7,062 nucleotides of DNA from Gammaproteobacteria bacterium (GTDB lineage Bacteria > Pseudomonadota > Gammaproteobacteria > UBA1113). Of this stretch, positions 1 through 4,647 are shown one piece after another. How positions within the stretch are numbered: position 1 is the stretch's first letter; every line of letters starts with the position of its first letter. Made by a program: the position numbers and the translations under genes. The stretch spans positions 1 to 7,062 of the forward strand of contig JAIELR010000046.1 in NCBI GenBank assembly GCA_019752835.1, in the 5' to 3' direction. The notes beneath the pieces were generated by a model. It was given only the letters and a program-made list of their open reading frames with translations, had not been told where the DNA came from and did no database searches.

Positions 1-822
1 GCAATGTTCGGCGCAATTTCAGGTCAAGTGATTGTGGCGAAATTGACCGCTCTACAAGGTTGGCAAGAGCCGTACATTGATGCCGCTATCTTTGGATTAT
101 TATTAGCCGCTACTATCGCCATTTTGTTTCCACGGAAAGTAAAGCTTGAAGGTATTCCTTTAAATTATATGGTTTTAACCAAGAAAGTTATTTTAAATCC
201 TCAAACCTGGTTGGCCGGCATCGTGGGCGGTTTATTATTTACCCCCACAGCCGTATTTGCCATGTTATGGGGCGTTCCCTATTTTGAAAATAAATTACAT
301 TTAACCGTAGAAATGGCCTCTCATATTACTTCAACGGTGTTTTTCGGTTGGATGGTCGGTGCACCCATTGCAGGATTTATCGCCGATCGCTTAAAAATGT
401 GTAAACCGGTGATGGCCATCAGTGCAGTTTTTCTTTTATTGTCGTTTATTATGATTGTATATTTGCCTGCAACTAAGGAGTTCTCTATTTTTCTTATGTT
501 TGCAGTAGGTTTTTTTTCAGGGGTGCAAATTTTGAGTTTTGCTTTAGCGCATGCCAACAATTCACTTGTCGCACAAGGCACAGCTACTGGGGTATGTAAT
601 TTTTTAATTGCCTCAATTGTAGCACTTTCAACTCCTTTTTCAGGTTGGTTATTGCATCTTACCAATCATACATCTCATCCCATTAGCAATTATTCCCTGT
701 CAGAATATCAACATGCCTTATTATTTGTTCCCATTGCATTATGTGTAAGTCTATTCTTGCTTTATTTTGTTAAAGAAAAGAGTGAGTTCTTTGAACAGAC
801 AATTGAGATCAAATTGAAGTGA
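1..822 (+). CDS. MFS transporter, C-terminal part (5' end outside window)
   Basis: This is a secondary transporter of the major facilitator superfamily in the inner membrane; its substrate cannot be read from the sequence. The frame is open to the first base (a GCA codon precedes the ATG at 4), so that ATG is probably internal and about 150 N-terminal residues are missing compared with a usual 400-430 residue member. Counting from the ATG at 4, hydrophobic helices fall near residues 24-44, 68-92, 107-129, 135-154, 160-182, 195-219 and 238-256, which fits TM6 to TM12. The loop between TM8 and TM9 carries a good MFS motif A (G-A-P-I-A-G-x-x-A-D-R-L-K, residues 119-131), the second-half copy of the motif. 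The long polar loop at 60-67 corresponds to the central cytoplasmic loop. The tail ends SEFFEQTIEIKLK. No classical terminator follows directly; a repeat cluster does. Confidence 0.93.
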   Translation, partial: AMFGAISGQVIVAKLTALQGWQEPYIDAAIFGLLLAATIAILFPRKVKLEGIPLNYMVLTKKVILNPQTWLAGIVGGLLFTPTAVFAMLWGVPYFENKLHLTVEMASHITSTVFFGWMVGAPIAGFIADRLKMCKPVMAISAVFLLLSFIMIVYLPATKEFSIFLMFAVGFFSGVQILSFALAHANNSLVAQGTATGVCNFLIASIVALSTPFSGWLLHLTNHTSHPISNYSLSEYQHALLFVPIALCVSLFLLYFVKEKSEFFEQTIEIKLK

Positions 823-831
823 GCAGTAGCC

Positions 832-967
832 CGTATTAAAACGCTTTAAACGTGCAATTTATACGCAATAAAATGACTGTTAATCCCACGAAGTTTGAGT
901 TTACAAAGGATTGCACGTAATACGAGGCGATGCTTTGTAAATTCAACAAACCCCATATTACGCTTTT
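832..967. repeat. Cluster of interleaved inverted and direct repeats
   Basis: Several short perfect arms sit together just after the MFS gene. ACGTGCAAT (850-858) pairs with ATTGCACGT (910-918). TTTACAAAG (900-908) pairs with CTTTGTAAA (933-941). CGTATTA (832-838) pairs with TAATACG (918-924). CGTAATA (916-922) can instead pair with TATTACG (956-962), so the same bases have two mutually exclusive partners. The outer ends also look like direct repeats of each other (CCCGTATTA at 830-838 and CCCATATTA at 952-960, both followed by ACGCTTT or CGCTTTT). This looks like a palindromic repeat element or a structured RNA rather than a simple terminator, because no T-tract follows. Confidence 0.55.
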
Positions 968-1057
968 ATGGTGAATGTTATTGTTACTGCCATATTTGCA
1001 ATATTAATAAATGATAAGTTCCAAGCCATATTTTCGCTTAAGTTTGGTCTACGGTGC

Positions 1058-1127
1058 AAAAAATTAATAAGTAGTATAAAGTTGAACGTATTTGCCCATT
1101 TAGTGAGGGATTAGAGTGGACTCAAAA
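1058..1127 (+). repeat. 70-bp direct repeat, copy 1
   Basis: This segment matches 1957-2026 at 62 of 70 positions with no gaps, in the same orientation, 899 bp away. The core ATTAATAAGTAGTATAAA is almost unchanged. Near its end the repeat contains GAGG (1105-1108) eight bases before a GTG codon (1117), which looks like a ribosome binding site and start. The frame that follows reads only VDSKQLSQK before a TGA, so it codes for nothing substantial here. The nature of the repeat is unknown: it could be the 5' leader of a multicopy gene, the relic of a mobile element end, or a recombination scar. Confidence 0.85.
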
Positions 1128-1137
1128 CAGCTATCAC

Positions 1138-1275
1138 AAAAATGACAAAGGCTTCCGAAGAAGCCTTAAACTCAGCACCAACGCAGATTGTCATCTCGCG
1201 CACTGGGCTCGCTGTACTGGGCGGACCTTTGTACAGTCTCGAATGCCTGATGCCATTAAAACAGAGCAGGATACA
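1138..1275 (-). ncRNA. Candidate small regulatory RNA (about 135 nt)
   Basis: This is a GC-richer block in an AT-rich surround, with the parts of an independent minus-strand transcription unit. A perfect TATAAT (1282-1287) lies 18 bases from TTTGCA (1306-1311), predicting a start near 1275. The 3' end has an 8-bp stem capped by C(UUCG)G at 1148-1167, then UGUCA and five U. Inside, CTGTAC and GTACAG (1212-1217 and 1231-1236) can form a further hairpin. I do not recognise the family; it is not an evident 6S, tmRNA, SRP or RNase P RNA. The alternative is that it is the 3' untranslated region of the toxin gene upstream on the same strand, or the remnant of a coding gene. Existence is inferred from promoter, composition and hairpin only. 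Confidence 0.42.
1148..1167 (-). terminator. UUCG-capped terminator-like hairpin
   Basis: The arms AAGGCTTC and GAAGCCTT form a perfect 8-bp stem. Read on the minus strand the loop is UUCG closed by a C-G pair, the extra-stable tetraloop, and the tail is UGUCAUUUUUG. On the plus strand the loop would be CGAA with no U-tract after it, so the minus orientation is preferred. The five U begin five bases after the stem, which is a little late for an ideal intrinsic terminator. It could end either the small RNA candidate or the toxin transcript. Confidence 0.5.
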
Positions 1276-1281
1276 TTTATG

Positions 1282-1311
1282 ATTATACTGTCTTTTAAAA
1301 TAAAATGCAAA
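1282..1311 (-). promoter_or_regulatory. Predicted sigma-70 promoter of the small RNA candidate
   Basis: On the minus strand a consensus -10 box TATAAT (1287 down to 1282) is preceded, after an 18-base spacer, by TTTGCA (1311 down to 1306), which matches 4 of 6 consensus -35 bases. It lies 80 bp downstream of the toxin stop codon and points into the GC-richer block. Confidence 0.4.
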
Positions 1312-1364
1312 GCATTGATAAACTGCGATCGTGGCCTCGTTGGTCAATATTAGTGCAAAAATTT

Positions 1365-1799
1365 TTATAAATACTGACTGAGCTTTCCTAAATTAAGGCC
1401 ATGCAGGATGCATTCATAAATAATTTTCATTTGATCTTTACTCAAAGCATTTGTAAAATATTTCCTTTTTCCTTCGGGTGTTTTTGTTCCAAGACGAATC
1501 AAATTAAGCCGTTGAAATCCAACTGTATAAAGCATATCACCTTTGATCCAACTGTCAGAGCGTTGAAAAAAATCAAGCATTGGTAGCGACTGTTTTGGAA
1601 GTTTATAGTGATACAGCTGAGTTGGATTTGGTTCTACTGTACTTAATGGAGCAATAGTTACCAGTCCAGATCGGCCTTTTATAGCACCTGTAAGAATAAT
1701 AACAGGGCGACCTTCTTTTACCATCTCAGGCTTTTTAAATCCTTTGGAAAAATCACAAAATAAAATTTGCCCCGGCCTTGGATGAATAGTTATTGCCAC
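1365..1799 (-). CDS. PemK/MazF-family toxin (orphan type II toxin)
   Basis: Members of this family are ribosome-independent mRNA endoribonucleases that stop growth when their antitoxin is lost. The GTG at 1797-1799 is preferred as start because AAGGG (1808-1812) lies 8 bases upstream; an in-frame TTG at 1818-1820 would add seven residues and would overlap this ribosome binding site. The 144-residue product shows the family order: RPGQILFCDF near the start (first strand of the fold), EGRPVIILTG (residues 29-38, with the conserved Arg-Pro), GLVTIAPLST as the central strand and active-site loop, and GDMLYTVGFQRLNLIRL as the late strand and helix. It is longer than a typical 110-residue MazF. No antitoxin gene is visible on either side: the 244 bp upstream hold no plausible small gene. 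The gene is bracketed by two copies of a 70-bp direct repeat, which suggests acquisition as a cassette. It may be a solitary toxin or an inactivated relic, although the frame is intact. Confidence 0.85.
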   Translation of the reverse strand: MAITIHPRPGQILFCDFSKGFKKPEMVKEGRPVIILTGAIKGRSGLVTIAPLSTVEPNPTQLYHYKLPKQSLPMLDFFQRSDSWIKGDMLYTVGFQRLNLIRLGTKTPEGKRKYFTNALSKDQMKIIYECILHGLNLGKLSQYL

Positions 1800-1846
1800 T
1801 TTAAAAACCCTTAATATCAAAATCGTACAAAAACTTTATTAAATAA

Positions 1847-1852
1847 ATTATA
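1847..1852 (-). promoter_or_regulatory. Predicted -10 box of the toxin gene
   Basis: A perfect TATAAT on the minus strand lies about 50 bases before the chosen GTG start, giving a leader of roughly 40 nt. No good -35 box is seen at the right distance; the upstream DNA there is a run of T and A. The region is very AT-rich, so a chance match is possible. Confidence 0.33.
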
Positions 1853-1914
1853 TATGTTTTAAAAGAAAAAAAAAGCATGAATTTTATTCTATAAAAAGAC
1901 ATAATCCGTGCAGT

Positions 1915-2007
1915 CCTCATCAAACAGGCAAACAAGCTTCTTTAATGTTCACCGCTAAAAAGTTAATAAGTAGTATAAAATTTAACGTATTTGCCTGTTT
2001 AATAAGG
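1915..2007. repeat. Inverted repeat overlapping direct repeat copy 2
   Basis: The arm at 1915-1932 is the reverse complement of 1990-2007 with two mismatches in 18 bases; the central 11 bases (TTTGCCTGTTT on the right arm) match exactly. The arms enclose 57 bases. Copy 1 of the direct repeat has no such partner arm upstream, so this palindrome is specific to copy 2. It marks the outer edge of the toxin-containing segment. Confidence 0.6.
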
Positions 2008-2026
2008 GATTAGAGTGAACTCAAAA
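1957..2026 (+). repeat. 70-bp direct repeat, copy 2
   Basis: This is the second copy of the repeat at 1058-1127 (62/70 identical). It also keeps the AAGGG plus GTG arrangement (GTG at 2016), followed by about 17 codons (VNSKLKCAEYNLSFLQY) to a TAG. An inverted copy of part of it lies just upstream: the 18-base arm at 1915-1932 is complementary to 1990-2007 with two mismatches. The bases right after the repeat (TTGAAGTG.GCAG) also resemble the last codons of the MFS gene near 810-826, a weak similarity that may be chance. Confidence 0.85.
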
Positions 2027-2064
2027 TTGAAGTGCGCAGAGTATAACTTGAGTTTCCTGCAGTA

Positions 2065-3024
2065 CTAGAAATTATACAAATTAGGCAGCATATTATTACC
2101 ACCCGTTAATGTTGTTTTTTGCTTTATGACAATTTGTGATTTCATATAATCTAAAAATAATTGCAATTTTTTAGGAATATTTTTATGACGATATTGCGTT
2201 ATATAAACAGAAGCATTTTGAAGTTTAACGGATTTTAAAACAGTGACTAATTCACCTGACTTCAAATAAGGCTTGATCATAAATTCAGGTAATAATGCCA
2301 ATCCTGAACCTGAAACAGCCATCTTCAGTAAAAAATGCGCTCTCGATGCAGAAAAGTGACCATTAACCTCAATCGTTTTTAATTTGTTTTTTTCATAATA
2401 AGCCCACTGTTTAATGGTAGATTCATATAAATAATGCAATAAACAGTTATGCTGAGTTAACTCATGGATGTTTTTTGGTTCTCCATGTTGGCTTATATAA
2501 TCAGGCGAAGCACAAATTTTTATTGTATAGTTGGCATATAAGCTGGATATTAATTTTGAGCTACTTAAATCTTGATCGGTAAAATATAAATCAAAATCTT
2601 TTTCAATTAAATCGACATCTTCAGCGGTGGTAAACGAGTGGAGTTCAATAGAAATATCAGGGTGAAGACGCATAAACTTTGCAACCAGTGCTGATGCATT
2701 AATATCATTAGCAAAATAAGATGAAAACCCAATTTTTAATTTACCCGTAGGGTGCGACTTGTGCTCTGAAATTTCTTGAACAGCCTCATCAAGCATAGCA
2801 CCGATGCTGCTGCATTGGTTATATAAAATTCTACCAGCCTCAGTTAAGGAAAGTTGGCGGGTCGTTCGTTTAATGAGGGGATTTTTCAATTTAGCTTCGA
2901 GCTGATTGATGCGGCGACTTACGGAGGGTTTAGATATGCCTAATTTTCGAGCAGCACCACTCAGCGTGCCAACTTTAATCACTTCGACAAACAATAAAAC
3001 GTCACTAATAATATCTTCATACAT
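2065..3024 (-). CDS. LysR-type transcriptional regulator
   Basis: This is a DNA-binding regulator of 319 residues, close to the usual 300-320 for the family. The N-terminal winged helix-turn-helix spans about residues 5-64, with the recognition helix in ARKLGISKPSVSRRINQLE (24-43) and the usual TEAG at 61-64. A linker helix follows to about 90. The effector-binding domain starts at KLKIGF and runs to about 300, and includes N-C-L-L-H-Y and GSGLALLPEFMIKPYLKSGELV, which resemble the CrgA/DmlR/AaeR branch. The segment that normally reads D-hydrophobic-x-hydrophobic-R-x-G is DLYFTDQD here, so the ligand pocket may differ. The start ATG at 3022-3024 fits the family N-terminus, although no clear ribosome binding site precedes it. 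The gene is divergent from the beta-lactamase-fold gene, the classic LysR arrangement, so that gene is its likely target, along with its own promoter. Confidence 0.95.
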   Translation of the reverse strand: MYEDIISDVLLFVEVIKVGTLSGAARKLGISKPSVSRRINQLEAKLKNPLIKRTTRQLSLTEAGRILYNQCSSIGAMLDEAVQEISEHKSHPTGKLKIGFSSYFANDINASALVAKFMRLHPDISIELHSFTTAEDVDLIEKDFDLYFTDQDLSSSKLISSLYANYTIKICASPDYISQHGEPKNIHELTQHNCLLHYLYESTIKQWAYYEKNKLKTIEVNGHFSASRAHFLLKMAVSGSGLALLPEFMIKPYLKSGELVTVLKSVKLQNASVYITQYRHKNIPKKLQLFLDYMKSQIVIKQKTTLTGGNNMLPNLYNF

Positions 3025-3072
3025 AATTTTTTATCGTCAAATATATTCTTGCTTAAAAGAGTTTAAACCTTA

Positions 3073-3085
3073 TTTACTGAGTAAA
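3073..3085. promoter_or_regulatory. Predicted LysR-type operator (T-N11-A palindrome)
   Basis: TTTACTGAGTAAA is a perfect 6-bp inverted repeat around a single central base and fits the T-N11-A rule for LysR-type regulator sites. With one mismatch the arms extend to nine bases (TTATTTACT and AGTAAACAA, 3070-3088). It lies in the 137-bp gap between the LysR gene and its divergent neighbour. A possible -10 (TATAGT, 3109-3114) for the rightward gene would place it near -48 to -36. A second small palindrome, GTTTAAAC, is at 3061-3068. Confidence 0.5.
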
Positions 3086-3161
3086 CAATGTAGCAAAATA
3101 AAAATGAATATAGTACTATTTTTACAAGTAATTAAATTTTCTACGCAAAAGAGCCTATTTC

Positions 3162-4550
3162 ATGAACACGATGACCAAATTTGACTTTATTTCCAAAGAA
3201 ATAAAAAAGACGATGCGAAAAATGGGTATTCCAGGCGTAGCTTTCGGCATATATCATCAAGGTGAAATACAAACCGCTAGTTTTGGTGTTACCAATCTCA
3301 ATCATCCCTTGCCTATTACGCCGCAAACCTTGTTTCCAATTGGTGCAATCACTAAAACCTTTACAGCCATCTTGGCGATGCGCCTGGTCAAAAGCAATAA
3401 ACTGGATTTAGATAAACCCATCATACATTATTTACCTGATTTTAAGATGCAAGATGTTGATGTAATGAAAAATCTTACGATGCGCCATTTACTCACGCAC
3501 ACAGGGGGTTGGGCTGGGGATTATTATCAAGAGCAAGGAGAGGGTGATGACGCCTTAGCTAAAGTCGTCGCTGATTTAGTCAAGTTGCCCCAAGAGTTTC
3601 CTCTGGGAACATTATTTTCATTTAATAATTCCGGTTTTTATTTAGCAGGACGGGTTATAGAGGTTCTCTATCAGCAACCCTTTGAAACCGCGATGCAAGA
3701 AAATATTTTCCAACCATTGGGATTGGACAATACTTATTTTTTTCCTAGAGATTTTTATAGTCAACGCATTAGTATTGGGCATTTTCAAGCGGCAGATGAG
3801 CCAATAGAAGTTGTCTCTCGTTATGGTTGCACTCGTATGGCAAACCCCGCAGGAGGAATAGTCACTAGTTTGAACGATCTTTTGCGTTATGCTCAACTTT
3901 ATTTGCAAAAAGGGAAAAATTATGAGGGAAACAGAATACTTTCCCTAACGAGTATCGCAGAATTGTTAACACCTACTGTCACTATTTATACACATAAAAA
4001 TAATCAGCAACGTATGGCTTTAAGCTGGTTTTTGAATGAGATAGATGGTATTAAAATTTACTCCAATGCAGGTGGCTTACAAGGACAATGCGCCTTATTG
4101 GTTTTTGTCCCTGAGCAAGATTTTGCCTTTGTTTTACTTAATAATTTAGCAATGTCAGGTAAGTTTTTTGAGTTGATAAGCACACAAATTCATTTGCAAT
4201 ATTTGGGTATAACACAGACAACCCCTAAAGCTAAAGTATGGCCGACAGAATTTTTAACCGCCTATCTCGGTACTTATGTAACGAAGTCAGGTGAAAAATT
4301 TATTATTGAAAGAAAAGGAAAACATTTACAGTTTCAGTTTTATCCCTCAGAGCAAATTCATCAACAATTAAAATATCCACCCAAGCATGTTGAAAAACTT
4401 CCTCCGATTGACATAGGCTTAGTTAATGAAGACATTTGGGTTGCGCTTGGCAATGATTATCCTGGGCTACGTGGGGAATTTATCAGCGATGAAAAAGGCG
4501 ATATTACCTGGTTTCGCTCCGGACGTTTGGCCAAAAAAGTAAAAATATAA
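3162..4550 (+). CDS. Serine-beta-lactamase-fold protein, probable pseudoenzyme
   Basis: The 462-residue product has the class C beta-lactamase / DD-peptidase / esterase fold: IPGVAFGIYHQGE (23-35), TLFPIGAITKTFTA (56-69), MRHLLTHTGGW (107-117), LFSFNNSGFYLAGRVIE (151-167), NPAGGIVTSLNDLLRYA (228-244), AGGLQGQ (303-309) and LLVFVPEQDFAFVLLNN. About 330-462 looks like the beta-rich C-terminal domain (DUF3471-like) common in these proteins. The catalytic positions are changed: SxxK reads A62-I-T-K65, YxN reads F154-N-N156, and the third motif (H/K-x-G) reads N302-A-G304. The nucleophile is therefore missing and acyl-enzyme chemistry is not expected, while the fold signature and the frame are intact. 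No signal peptide is present, so the protein is cytoplasmic or exported by another route. AAAAGAG (3147-3153) precedes the ATG by 8 bases. It is probably controlled by the divergent LysR regulator. It may be a binding, sensing or regulatory protein. Confidence 0.9.
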   Translation: MNTMTKFDFISKEIKKTMRKMGIPGVAFGIYHQGEIQTASFGVTNLNHPLPITPQTLFPIGAITKTFTAILAMRLVKSNKLDLDKPIIHYLPDFKMQDVDVMKNLTMRHLLTHTGGWAGDYYQEQGEGDDALAKVVADLVKLPQEFPLGTLFSFNNSGFYLAGRVIEVLYQQPFETAMQENIFQPLGLDNTYFFPRDFYSQRISIGHFQAADEPIEVVSRYGCTRMANPAGGIVTSLNDLLRYAQLYLQKGKNYEGNRILSLTSIAELLTPTVTIYTHKNNQQRMALSWFLNEIDGIKIYSNAGGLQGQCALLVFVPEQDFAFVLLNNLAMSGKFFELISTQIHLQYLGITQTTPKAKVWPTEFLTAYLGTYVTKSGEKFIIERKGKHLQFQFYPSEQIHQQLKYPPKHVEKLPPIDIGLVNEDIWVALGNDYPGLRGEFISDEKGDITWFRSGRLAKKVKI

Positions 4551-4587
4551 ATTGAGAACTCTTGCCTTTTTATATATAAATAACCGT

Positions 4588-4621
4588 TATACCCATCGCA
4601 TCTTTAGGTGCGATGGGTATA
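4588..4621. terminator. Strong hairpin between convergent genes
   Basis: Thirteen perfectly paired bases (TATACCCATCGCA and its complement) surround an 8-base loop that can close further by a G-T and a C-G pair, leaving a four-base loop. It lies 37 bases after the stop of the beta-lactamase-fold gene and 26 bases beyond the stop of the opposing gene, which suits a shared terminator. No clean T-tract follows on either strand, so it could instead be a palindromic repeat or an mRNA-protecting stem. Confidence 0.6.
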
Positions 4622-4647
4622 TACACTAACCAACAAGGAAGGCAAAT

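Larger units (their letters stand above)
823..1364. other. Gene-poor intergenic stretch with repeats and a probable small RNA
   Basis: These 542 bases hold no protein gene I can support. They contain interleaved inverted repeats (832-967), a plain AT-rich spacer (968-1057), the first copy of a 70-bp direct repeat (1058-1127), and a noticeably GC-richer block (about 1145-1265) with a terminator-like hairpin and an upstream minus-strand promoter. Open frames exist on both strands over the GC-richer block: 78 codons on minus at 1111-1347, and 46 codons on plus at 1142-1282. Neither has a ribosome binding site or a recognisable domain, and the minus one runs straight through the hairpin. Confidence 0.6.

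Noticed and set aside
321..665. Minus-strand frame inside the MFS gene
   Set aside because: It is antisense to a clear membrane-transporter coding sequence and has no supporting signal.
1142..1282. 46-codon open frame on the plus strand (MTKASEEALNSAPTQ...)
   Set aside because: The composition looks protein-like, but there is no ribosome binding site before the ATG, the length is short and no family is recognisable. It may be a gene fragment; not called.
1111..1347. 78-codon open frame on the minus strand
   Set aside because: It has no ribosome binding site, runs through the UUCG hairpin and into the direct repeat, and shows no domain. The small RNA explanation fits the same DNA better.
1401..1586. 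Plus-strand frame inside the toxin gene
   Set aside because: It is antisense to the PemK/MazF coding sequence, with no ribosome binding site or domain, so it does not serve as an antitoxin candidate.
2040..2076. GTATAA/TTATAC inverted repeat after the LysR gene as a terminator
   Set aside because: Six-base AT-rich arms across a 25-base loop, with no T-tract, are too weak to call.
2906..3326. Short frames on both strands across the LysR/pseudoenzyme divergent region
   Set aside because: They overlap the coding starts of two well-supported genes and the operator region, and have no recognisable content.
3642..3908. Minus-strand frame inside the beta-lactamase-fold gene
   Set aside because: It is the antisense shadow of a gene with strong family motifs.
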